Assembly (NCBI GenBank): GCA_012932295.1
Contig: JAAONU010000123.1
Location: 2,728,001-2,792,000, forward strand
Source: Cyclina sinensis
Taxonomy: Eukaryota > Mollusca > Bivalvia > Venerida > Veneridae
Length of the DNA: 64,000 bases
Direction of reading: 5' to 3'
Shown one piece after another: positions 23,447-34,000 of the stretch. How positions within the stretch are numbered: the stretch's first letter is position 1; each line of letters opens with the position of its first letter. The notes beneath the pieces were generated by a model, which had not been told where the DNA came from, did not search any database, and saw nothing but the letters and a program-made list of their open reading frames with translations. Position numbers and translations under genes: made by a program.

Positions 23447-23677
23447 CCATCAGTCTAAAGGCCGCCCCTGCCATCAGTCTAAAGGCCGTCCCTGCCATCA
23501 GTCTAAAGGCCGCCCCTGCCATCAGTCTAAAGGCCGTCCCTGCCATCAGTCTAAAGGCCGCCCCTGCCATCAGTCTAAAGGCCGCCCCTGCCATCAGTCT
23601 AAAGGCCGCCCCTGCCATCAGTCTAAAGGCCGCCCCTGCCATCAGTCTAAAGGCCGCCCCTGCCATCAGTCTAAAGG
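23438..23677. repeat. 24-bp minisatellite, ten units, built on a transposon end
   Basis: The unit is CCGCCCCTG plus CCATCAGTCTAAAGG, repeated ten times with near identity (two links have CCGTCCCTG). Nine bases of each unit equal the terminus of the element at 23169-23446; the other fifteen equal its flank. Both strands stay open as 8-residue repeats (CHQSKGRP forward, FRLMAGAA reverse), a consequence of the 24-bp period. Confidence 0.9.
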
Positions 23678-23699
23678 AAGACGGGAAAGACACTATATC

Positions 23700-25100
23700 C
23701 TTACTTTGTATACATATCAGTTTTAAAAGTACACGTTATTTATGGTATTCATTATTTGCTGTCAAAAAGAAGACAATACTTCTTTGGTTAATGAATCAAG
23801 GCATGGATTTGGATCACAAATTGTTGGTGTCTCACACGTGATCAAAAAATTAAAACACATATATCTTTGATTAAGTCAACGTAGTATTAAACAATATCAC
23901 TGTTATGGTGTACGAAGACATTTCACGAGCAAGTACTGTACAGTTCTGTTAAAACTAAACTTGATACATTGCACACTTAGAGTAATCTTGCTTTCAGCTT
24001 CTAGGTCACTATACTAGTGCACTGGTCTTTACCCAAGTGTACTTCAGTATCTTATATTTAAGCAATGTAATTGATTTAGGAAATGATTATTTCAGAAAAT
24101 TAAGTAATCACGTGATCTATTAAAAGCTATATTTGGGAATTTAACCACATACCAAACTCCCCTCGGATTCGTAAGCATTATAAATCCTTCATGTTTATAT
24201 TTTAAAGAAGCAAGTGGCTCAAGGAATAAATCTTCTGACAGTATGGTTGCTAAGTAACGTAGAGACCTCATACCATATCTTCCTCAAGTTCCGGATACTT
24301 TGCCTGGGAATAGCAACACAATGTGTGAACTTGAATTTCTTATTTAAAATTTGCAGTCAGATAAGAGGTGTCTTATTTTTTTTCAAGACTGAATATAACT
24401 TAACAGCAGAGGTTTTCATTCTAGTAAATGTGGATAAGACTAATGAAGCATTTCCTCACAAGAATTTCTGGAACAATTGTACACAAAAATTCGAGTCAAT
24501 GAGGTTTTAGAATATCAGGGGTAATGTACGTGATGCTAATTATGAATTTGCATCATGCACAAAAGAAAACTACTCACTTTTATCTTTGTCGGGTCTTTTC
24601 AATACAATTGTCGTAGTTAACAAAATGAAAGTTTTACTTGTCATCTTTTCATACGTTAAATGTATTCTCCTACAAGTAAAAAAAGAAGAAAATTTCAGTG
24701 TACTTGTCTTTTATCCTTAGAGATACAGGGTTGTTTTGATATGAGTGAAACCAAAGCAATTGACCAAAGTTATATTTTCATTTCGCGTTGAAAGAGAGTT
24801 CTCGGATAATTACTTTCAAAGGGTAGGATATCATATAGTTCATATAGTTTTAAAGAGAAGCGTCATTTATTGTTGGAAAATTTCATTATTTTCAAATCTA
24901 CAGCAATATGCAAAGCATCGACCATAAAATGGAACTCGAGGGAAAACCTTTGAAGTTTAAACTAATTGCCGATTTTATCACCCATATATGTATCTAATAT
25001 GTGCACAGTTTTCTTCTTGACAAATAACTCATGATGCAAAAGATAAAATCTTTAATTAGCTTTTTATGCTGAACAAGACAAATAAATACAAGCATTTTGT
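23700..25100. other. Intergenic A+T-rich sequence, nothing recognised
   Basis: Lies between the two minisatellites. The 98-codon frame at 24214-24510 shows no domain. Confidence 0.45.
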
Positions 25101-25109
25101 GTGCAGTTT

Positions 25110-25670
25110 AGTTTGAGTGCTTGGGAACATGAGATTTTAATAGGAGCTTTGGAACGGGAAATTTCAATAGATATTTGGAAACGGAGATTTCGGAAGGTGC
25201 TTTGAAACGGGAGATTTCAATGGGTGTTTGGGGAACGGGAGATTTGAATAGGTGCTTGGGAATGGGGGATTTCAATAGGTGCTTGGGAACGGGAGGTTTT
25301 AATAGGTGCCTGGGAACGGGGGATTTCAATAGGTGCTTGGGAACGGGAGATTTTAATAGGAGCTTTGGAACGGGAAATTTCAATAGATGTTTGGAAACGG
25401 AGATTTCGGAAGGTGCTTGGGAACGGGAGATTTCAATAGATGTTTGGAAACGGAGATTTCGGAAGGTGCTTTGGAACGGGAGATTTCAATGGGTGTTTGG
25501 GGAACGGGAGATTTTAAAAGGTGCTTAAGAACGGGGGATTTCAATGGGTGTTTGGGGAACGGGAGATTTTAATAGGTGCTTGGGAACGAGGGATTTCAAT
25601 AGGTGCTTGGGAACGGGAGATTTTAATAGGTGCTTGAGAATAGAAAATTTCAAGAGGTGCTTGAAAATGG
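25110..25670. repeat. 27-bp minisatellite with higher-order structure
   Basis: About twenty units of GGTGCTTGGGAACGGGAGAT plus TTCAATA, with a second unit type GATGTTTGGAAACGGAGATT plus TCGGAA. A block of several units recurs at about 25136-25202 and 25351-25417. The 27-bp period keeps long frames open on both strands (CLGTGDFNR-type forward); I treat them as non-genic. Confidence 0.88.
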
Positions 25671-25679
25671 CAGTTTCAT

Positions 25680-26545
25680 TAATAAAAATCAGTTTGTCTT
25701 AATATATTAACAGTATGTCCTATCTATAATGACAAGGTAAAACTGCTTAATTGAACCTCAGATGTATTCGAAAAAAATACCTCTTTTATTTATGCAAACA
25801 CTTTAAGAGTTAATAAAGGTCATTGCTGTTGTATATGCATACTTTTTTTCTAAATCTATTGAAGTAACCGAAACATTATATTCTCTTTCTTGTTGTTTTT
25901 CCCCATCACTGAAATGCATTGCATACATGTAAACCAACGGTTTTCGGTTAAAGGACAGGAAATAAGTGCAGAAAGGTTGAAGGTACTCTTTAAAGAAGAA
26001 CATTTCTGCACTAGGGCGTTGATTTATACCCCTCAGTTATGTGATCATTACATTTAGAACTCTAATCGTATCCGTTAAATAGGTTAAATTTAATAATACA
26101 TAATAAATAATGTTTAACAGTGTTTGTATTAGTTTGTGATGTATGTTATTTGAACTGAGATATTTGGTTTGTATATGGCATGTATAACCACGATGTCTAC
26201 TTATGTCGACTGTTTTTTTTTTTTTTTAAAAACTCTCTTCAGTAATTTACTACGAGTTACGACCAACGTCCTTCAATATACAATTTAAGGTCTTTCATTG
26301 CGACAACGGAAAAATATTGTGTGCTTCTGTAGACAAACACACAACAAATTGAAAACGATCAATAACAGAGACTTACTTTGTATTTTGATTAATACATCTG
26401 ATTATATTATGGCGTTAATTATTCGTTCCTGAACTGAGAGTTTAAATCCCAGATTTTTCAGTCAGCACGGTGCACTGAAAATCATGCACTTTCTGTTTAT
26501 TTATCGTCGGTATCAGTTGCCCATATGACCTGCAGAGTTTGGTAA
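25680..26545. other. Intergenic sequence, nothing recognised
   Basis: A+T-rich, with a T-run at 26213-26226. No feature otherwise. Confidence 0.45.
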
Positions 26546-26549
26546 TTTT

Positions 26550-26760
26550 ATGTTTCTGAGGATAGTGCAAGAAACAGAAAGCATCACATTCCTTAGACAC
26601 CCCTGGTTCTTTTCCATAAGGAGTGTATAGCAGTGAAACATGGGACATCGATGTAACGTCTCAACGGAAAGATAATTACCGGTAGTAATGTTAGCGGAGG
26701 ACGGCGATGCCCCTGCATGGATTGCAAGTGCGGCATGTTACCACCAGACCTACGATTCGC
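26550..26760 (-). repeat. SINE copy (family 1)
   Basis: Contains GGATAGTGCAAGAAACAGAA and GACACCCCTGGTTCTTTTCC, shared with 27285-27450, and a degenerate tRNA-like head near 26705-26755. Confidence 0.6.
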
Positions 26761-26794
26761 CTGAATGTTAAATATATATCGGGTTGATTTATTT

Positions 26795-26950
26795 ATCGTC
26801 GGTAATGGATGCCGAAGTGCAGATGTAACCCCGAAAAATCTGCCCCGAGCTGGGTTTGAACTCAAGTACCTTCAATTGCTAGGCGGACACTCTACCACGT
26901 CGCCATAAAAGCTAGCTGATAGGCAAGGGAGTAGAAGTACCGTATTATAC
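26795..26950 (-). repeat. tRNA-headed repeat (family 2), copy 1
   Basis: On the minus strand GCGACGTGGTAGAGTGTCCG resembles a pol III box A and GAGTTCAAACCCAG a box B. GCTAGCTGATAGGCAAGGGA follows on the plus strand. It is nearly identical to copy 2 at 27065-27220. Confidence 0.65.
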
Positions 26951-27064
26951 CTCTGATACATACCCCCTCTCCTTAGAATTCGTCCTCGAGTTCTTGGAGT
27001 CCTGAATGTCTGTGGGACTTTCTAAGGGTGCCTTCAAATCTACACTCGTGAGTTATTTACGTTG

Positions 27065-27220
27065 GGCACCAAATGTAATTAACCCAGAAAAATCCATCTG
27101 TCCCGAGCTGGGTTTGAACTCTGGTACCTTCGATTGCTAAGCGGACACTACCACGTCGCCATAAAAGCTAGCTGATAGGCAAGGGAGTAGAAGTGCCGTA
27201 TTATACCTCTGCTACACAGA
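27065..27220 (-). repeat. tRNA-headed repeat (family 2), copy 2
   Basis: Shares CCGAGCTGGGTTTGAACTC, CACGTCGCCATAAAAGCTAG and GTATTATACCTCTG with copy 1. Box A here lost two bases (GTGGTAGTGTCCG). The short interval suggests local duplication rather than two insertions. Confidence 0.65.
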
Positions 27221-27284
27221 GATTTATTATATATCTTTTTTTGTCATATGACCGAAACCAATATAGTTTAGTTATTTAGGGTGT

Positions 27285-27450
27285 TGGGGATAGTGCAAGA
27301 TACAGAAAGCATTCCATTCTAGAGACACCCCTGGTTCTTTTCCATGCTCCATGTACAGCACTGATACTTGTAACTTCTCACCCGAAAGACAATAGTAATG
27401 TATGTGGAAGACTATAGGGGATCGAACTTCCGAATCTGCAAGCCGCCCCT
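27285..27450 (-). repeat. SINE copy (family 1)
   Basis: On the minus strand a tRNA-like head (GCTTGCAGATTCGGAAGTTC, then GATCCCC) is followed by the body ending GTATCTTGCACTATCCC. This is the best-preserved of three copies. Confidence 0.65.
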
Positions 27451-27749
27451 GTATTTTGTTTGAAAATATAACTTGGCTTTTAAGTGAAAATTATATAATT
27501 TAATAAATCATAATCACCAAGTGGTATATATTTTAATCATTTTCTGTAATTTCATTAAAACCAGGTACGTATATTAAGTTTATACGTACCTGTTAAAACA
27601 AACTAAAGATCTGTTTAACAAACACTTGTCAAACAGATCGAGTAACTGTTGTAATTTTGAGTGATAATCAAATATAATCTACACTGTATTAAAAATAACG
27701 ATTACAATTAAAATATGTGTCTCATCTGAATGACATTTATTTAAATAAG

Positions 27750-27815
27750 CGGAGAAGTAAGGTTCGAACTACCGAATCTGGCGCGTTGATCCGCCAAACT
27801 GCGTGGGTACGATAT
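27750..27815 (-). repeat. tRNA-like sequence next to the CaMKI promoter
   Basis: On the minus strand CGCAGTTTGGCGGATCAACG then GATTCGGTAGTTCGAACCTT resembles box A and box B of a tRNA. A full cloverleaf with paired acceptor stem is not apparent, so a SINE head is likelier than a tRNA gene. Confidence 0.45.
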
Positions 27816-27844
27816 AATAAATGCTAACAGGTGCGCGCAATTAG

Positions 27845-27852
27845 TGACGTCA
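27845..27852. promoter_or_regulatory. Perfect CRE octamer upstream of CaMKI
   Basis: TGACGTCA, the palindromic consensus site for CREB/ATF bZIP factors, lies 93 bp upstream of the CaMKI ATG in a locally CpG-richer stretch (about 27775-27880). Position relative to the transcription start is unknown. Confidence 0.55.
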
Positions 27853-27891
27853 GGATTATCGATTCGGTTGACGGAAATAGAGGTAGAATAC

Positions 27892-27934
27892 ATGAAATGT
27901 GTATTGAGTGTCTTTGATGGAAATTAAATTTTAA
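27892..27934 (+). promoter_or_regulatory. Three short overlapping upstream ORFs in the probable CaMKI 5' UTR
   Basis: ATGs at 27892, 27897 and 27917 open frames that end at 27927 (TAA), 27917 (TGA) and 27934 (TAA). They have 11, 6 and 5 codons before the stop. They matter only if transcription starts upstream of 27892, which the sequence alone does not show. Confidence 0.4.
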
Positions 27935-27945
27935 TTTTATACAAA

Positions 27946-28043
27946 ATGCCATTGTTTGGAAGAAAGAATGACGGGGATAAGAAAGAAAAAGGAAAGGATA
28001 GTGATATAAGAAAGAAATATGATTTCAAAGAAACGCTTGGAAC
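27946..28043 (+). CDS. CAMK1: CaMKI coding exon 1
   Basis: ATG at 27946 has A at -3. The exon gives 32 codons plus two bases (AC) and ends in a consensus donor AAC|GTAAGTA at 28044. The lysine/aspartate-rich residues 7-24 are a variable N-terminal linker; KKYDFKETLG begins the kinase fold. Three short upstream ORFs and a CRE octamer precede it. Confidence 0.92.
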
Positions 28044-31000
28044 GTAAGTATTGTACATGTAGTGATGTATATGACAGTGTTGTCAATTTTTCACATAATA
28101 TAAACAAAATAGTACTTTGACAGTTGTCAAACCTGTATGGATGCTGAATGGCAGTGGGTTAATTATTTAATTTGGATGCCTCAAAATACTACAGTTATTT
28201 GATTTTTTCAACAAGTGATAGTTATTCATATTTTTAGTTTGTTTTAGTGAATTGACAGAAAAATAATTAAAATATATAACACTTGGTGATAATGATTTAT
28301 TGAAATAATATTTATAAGAAATAAGAGAAACAACACATTTCATATCTGTGTTTAATGAAGCAAATCAGGACTGTCAAATCTGTAACAGATTACAGCAGAT
28401 ATACCGAACCAGGAATAGTGGGATACTTGTATTTTATTTATTTGTTTAACTGTTTGAATAGCAATCTGATTTAAGCCTCGCCAAATTTATTATGTTTAAA
28501 GTGTTGAACCGCCTTTGGTCTGATATCTTTTAGTTGTTCAACCATTAACCCTAATTTTAAACTGCATATAACAGCAGAAATCTCGCAGAAGGAAGAGTCC
28601 TCGGGTAATTTCCTCTGCAACAATCACATCATTGCCTTCATCAAGGGGGAATTCCAAATGCCAAAACTTAAATAAAATGGTGAATAAAACCGATTCAAAA
28701 CAAGTGTTTCGCAGTTTAAACTTATATAATCTGTATGTTTTTTCTTAGAATTAGATGAAAGGGAGTGGTATGGTTAAAACTATCATATATTATCTTAACA
28801 TCATCATTTTTTGTTGTAAATTCTGCAAAATACTGGACATAGAGTGATAATATGTGCCCAGCCGCATACGATTGGGAAAATCTGCATAAGCAGATGCAGA
28901 TCAAAGTGAGACGTAACAACTATAAAATGTCAACCTATAAAATTGGTTCACCTTCGGAGGCAAAATAGTGGGACTAATTCAAGCCTTTCATCCTTCTCAA
29001 AGAGATCTCTAAAGAAAAGCATTGTTGCAGAGACAATTTCGTCCTGACAAGAGTTTAAGAAAAATCAAGACAATTGAACTGAATTATCTTGGTTACCTCT
29101 TCCCCATTGAAGTCAAAAGTGGCAGATTGTTCAAGGAAGACATTTTGACAAATGGTAAACATTTAGACAACAAATTTCAATTTTTAGCCATGGTTGATTT
29201 CCCAACTGGTATTCAGTTCTTGGCAAAATTAGATATGCAGTGGATTTTGTTGACTGGATATGGATCTGGATACTAAGGTGGCAGTGACACCAACCGTGTA
29301 GTATACAAGAAATGCGTTGTTCCAACAATTTGACTTTATGTACCAATCTATGAAATAAGAAACCTTTTGTCATTCTTCTTTAATCTTGAAAAGACACTCT
29401 AAGTGTTTAATCACATATGAAGGATTCTGCTATAAACTCATTACAAAAAGCCAGTTGGAACTAAATTATCGGAGTGATACGAGTTTGATGATGATAACAA
29501 TATGAGTGTATAAATTGACCTGTCTGGTCTGTTTTAAAATTGGATAGCCACATTTTTTGTGTGTGTATCTAATCATCACAAGGTACACAGAATTTAAGTT
29601 TAAAAGAAATAGATAAAAAAAAGAAATTAAGACACGCACAATATCATGATATCGACTCTTCCAGCAAAACTGATAAATCTATCTGTGCTTTGAACTTGCA
29701 GTCTGCAAGTAGGAATTAAACTCATGATGGATGAAACATTCAGCATCCACTCCATATTATGTAAATGAGCTTCTACATTTAAACTAAGTTCATAGTTAGA
29801 CTGCACTCTCCGGTGACAATTGGTCAAGTCACAAAAATGTCATTCCGACTGACACCTATCAGTGTTTTGCCACATGGAGGAGCCGCTAGGCATAAATAGG
29901 ACTTTTGACAGAACTTCCATCCTAAAAGGCAGAAATTTGACAGACAGAATGGTTCTTGACTCTGATCGAATTTTAGATCCCCGGGTCATTTGATATGTAA
30001 ATTTAATCATCTCCAGCAGTGGGGATTTTGACAAATTGCTATTACCTGTACTAGAGCTAAGTTGTGGATTTAGACTCTGAAAAAGGGAAAAATGTCAAAT
30101 TTCCCTGGTTCAGCCTGGTGTCTGCTCCGTGGGTCAAAATATTGATAGGTGCATAAAGGCTGCAGAACAATTCAAAGAGTCACAGTAAAACCAATGTACA
30201 TGTGTCTCCTTATTATTCTGTACCTAGTTACAATCGTTTTGCATTAAGTCTAGATTTCAGGCAATCTGACAAGGTTGTCTGTTAGTAGCCAGATTTTCTG
30301 GTTCAGTGATAGTTTTCTTTTTTTTTTTAGCTCACCTGAGCATGCTCATGTGAGCTTTTAGGATCCTTGATTGTCCGGCGTCCGTCCGTCCGTCCGTCCG
30401 TCCGTCCGTCCGTCGTCCACAATTCATTCAAACGACATCTCCTCTGAAACCACTGGGCAAAATTTAATGAAACTTGCCTAGAATGTTCCTTGCATGAAGC
30501 TCTACCAAGTTTGTTCAAATGGTTCCGGTTCATTGCATTTCTGGGTCCCAGGAGCTAAAAACAGATTTTACAAGTTGGATCTTTAAAAATCTTCTTGTCA
30601 GAAACCACAATGCCTGGAGCTTTGATATTTGGTATAAAGCATCATCTAGTGGATCTCTACCAAGTTTGTTCAAATTATGATCCTGGGGTCAAAAATGGCC
30701 CCGCCCCAGGGGTAACTTGTTTTACATAGAGTTATATAGGAAAAACTTTAAAAATCTTCTTGTCAGAAACCGTAAGGCATAGAGCTAAGATATTTGGTAT
30801 AAAGCATCATCTAGTTGACCTCTACCAAGTTTGTTCAAATCATGGCCTCTGGGTCAAAAATGGCCCCGCCCCAGGGATAACTTGTTTTACATAGAGTTAT
30901 ATAGGAAAACTTTAAAAATCTTCTTGTCAGAAACTGTAAGGCATAGAGCTTAGATATTTGGTATAAAATATCATCTAATGGACCTCTACCAAGTTTGTTC

Positions 31001-34000
31001 AAATCATGGCCTCTGGGTCAAAAATGGCCCCGCCCCAGGGGTAACTTGTTTTACATAGAGTTATATAGGAAAAACTTTAAAAATCTTCTTGTCAGAAACT
31101 GTAAGGCATAGAGCTTAGATATTTGGTATAAAGCATCATCTAATGGACCTCTACCAAGTTTGTTCAAATCTTGGCCTCGGGTCAAAAATGGCCCCACCCC
31201 AGGGGTAACTTGTTTTACATAGAGTTATATAGGAAAAAATTTAAAAATCTTCTTGTCAGAAACCGTAAGGCATAGAGCTAAGATATTTGGTATAAAGCAT
31301 CATCTAGTGGACCTCTACCAAGTTTGTTCAAATCATGGCCTCTGGGTCAAAAATGGCCCCGCCCCAGGGGTAACTTGTTTTACATAGAGTTATATAGGAA
31401 AAACTTTAAAAATCTTCTTGTCAGAAACCGTAAGGAATAGAGCTTAGATATTTGGTATGTAGCATTGTCTAGTGGACTTCTACCAAGTTTGTTCAAATTA
31501 TACCTCTGGGGTCAAATTTTGCCCCACCCTGGGGTCATTGGTTTTACATAGGCTTATATAGGAAAATCTTAAAAAATCTTCTTGTCTGAAACCACAAGGC
31601 CCTGAGCCTTAAGATTTGGTATGTAGCATTGTCTAGTGGACCTCTACCAAGTTTGTTCCAATTATACCCCTGGGGTCAAATTTGGCCCCAACCCGGGGTC
31701 ATTGGTTTTACATAGGCTTATATAGTGAAAACTTTGAAAATCTTCTTGTAGAAGGAGAAGTAACATTTTCAGTCCAAATAATCTGGAAATTTGTCAGACA
31801 GGTTGTTTCTATGATTTCTAGCTCAAGTTCGAATATGTGTCATCTGGGTTCAAAAACTAGGTCACAGAGCCCAAAAATAGAAAAACCTTGTTAACACTCT
31901 AGAGGTTACATTTTCAGTCCAAATATCCTGGAAATTAGTCAAAAAGGTTGTTTTGATGATTTTTAGCTCAAGTTCAAAATTGGGTCATCTAGGGTCAAAA
32001 ACTATGTCACAGAGCCCAAATATGGAAAAACCTTGTTAACACTCTAGAGGTAACATTTTCAGTCCAAATATCCTGGAAATTTGTCAGAAAGGTTGTTTCA
32101 ATGATTTCTAGGTTAAATTTGAATATGTGTCATCTGAAATCAAAAACTAGGTCACAGAGCTCAAAAATAGGAAAAAAACTTGTTAACACTCTAGAAGCTA
32201 CTTTTCAGTCCAAATATTCTCGAAATTTGTTAGAAAAAATGTTTTAATGATTTCTAGCTCAGATTTGAACAAAGGTCATCTGGGGTCAAAAACTAAGTCA
32301 CAGACCCCAAATATGGAAAAAGGGTGTTAACACGCATTGAGTTAACATTTTCAGTTCAAATAACCTTGAAATTTGTCAGAAAGATTGTTTTAATGATTTC
32401 TAGCTCAGTTTTGAATATGGGTTATGTGGGGTCAAAAACTAGGACACAGGGCCAAAAAGTAGAAAATCCTTGTTAATGCTCTAGAGGTTACATTTTCAGT
32501 CCAAATGTCCTTGAAATTTGTCAGAAAGGTTGTTTCAATGTTTTCTAGCCCAGATTAGGATATGGGTCATCTGGGATCAAAAACAAGGTCACAGAGCCCT
32601 AAAATGTAAAAACCATTTTAACACTCCAGAGGTTACATTTTCAGTCCAAATATCCTGGAAATTTGTCAGACAGGTTGTTTTGATGATTTCTAGCTCAAGT
32701 ACTAATATGGGTCATCTTTGGTCAAAAACTAGGTCACAGAGACCAAATATGGAAAAACCTTGTTAACAATCTAGAGTTAAGATTTTAATTCCAAATAACC
32801 TGAAAATTTGTCAGAAAAGTTGCTTCTATGATTTCCAGCTCAACTTTGAATATGGGTCATCTGGATTAAAAAACTAGGTCACAGAGCCTAAATATCGAAA
32901 AACTTTGTAAACACTCTAGAGGCTACATTTTCAGTCCAAATGTCCTGGAAATTTGTCAGAAAGGTTGTTTTGATGGTTTCTAGCTCAGGTTTGGATATGG
33001 ATCATCTGGGGTCAAAAACTAGGTCACAGAGCCCAAATATGGAAAAACCTTGTTAACACTCTAGAGGCTACGCTTTCAGTTCAAATAACCTTGAAATTTG
33101 TCAGAAAGATTGTTTCAATAATTTCTAGGCCAAGTTTGAATATGGGTCATCTGGGGTCAATTAACCAGGTCCATAGCAACTTTGTTAAAAGCAGTCATAT
33201 TCAGGTGAGCGATATAGGGCCATCATGGTCCTCTTGTTTAAAAAGGGAAGACAGTTACCAACAAGCACTACGTTTGAAAAAGGCCATGCTCCCTGTTTAG
33301 TGGGGGGGCTGACTTTTGATTGACGTTGGGTCTGGCGGGTAGAGCTCGTCAAGGTGCATGCACCTGTGAAGTTTGGAGGCTGTAGGTTGAAGGACTTCTA
33401 TGTTATGGTCAAGGTTAAAGTTTTGTGGCAATCAAACAAACAAACAGACAGACAGACTAGAAAGAATATGTTCCCTCCGTGGGCATAAAAACTAGTGTTG
33501 AGCTAAGCTTAAGCAGTATGTTGCTTAAGAGTTGATGAAGATATCTTAGATTAATCTTCAAGAAGGAATATTCCCCAGGTCACAAGTACATGTAAGTTCT
33601 ACAGGAAATACGAAAGAAGAGTTGCCAATCTTAAAAGGATGCTTATGTATCAGTTTTCTCTTAAAAATTTAACTTTTGTAAACTTATGAAATATTTGATA
33701 AAAATTCCAAACTCTATTAAAAACTAGTTGATGTCATAATTTTTTGCTTTACAGACTGTATGTCATGCAGACCGTCTGAGACTGTATGCCATGCGGACCG
33801 TCTGAGACTGTATGCCATGCGGACTGTCTGGGTCATCAAAGTTGTTTCAGTTCGCTTCTCACTTTATAATGAATGACTGATTTGTTGAGATTATAAATAT
33901 TATAAAGAAATGTTCTGTTTCAGATATTTTAACTGAATGGATTTAAGCAGTCTGATCCAGTATATTCTTTTGAGAAATTTTTTGTATCCTTAATTCAGTG

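Noticed and set aside
23346..23726. Overlapping open frames of 111 and 115 codons on opposite strands
   Set aside because: Both are translations of the 24-bp array; a period divisible by three keeps any stop-free frame open.
25108..25572. Several repeat-protein-like frames on both strands
   Set aside because: Products of the 27-bp minisatellite; no start context or flanking exon.
27750..27815. Possible tRNA gene on the minus strand
   Set aside because: Box A and B words are present, but acceptor and anticodon stems do not pair convincingly; a SINE head is likelier.
29022..29276. 84-codon frame in CaMKI intron 1 as a cryptic exon
   Set aside because: No acceptor/donor in phase with the kinase and no family resemblance.
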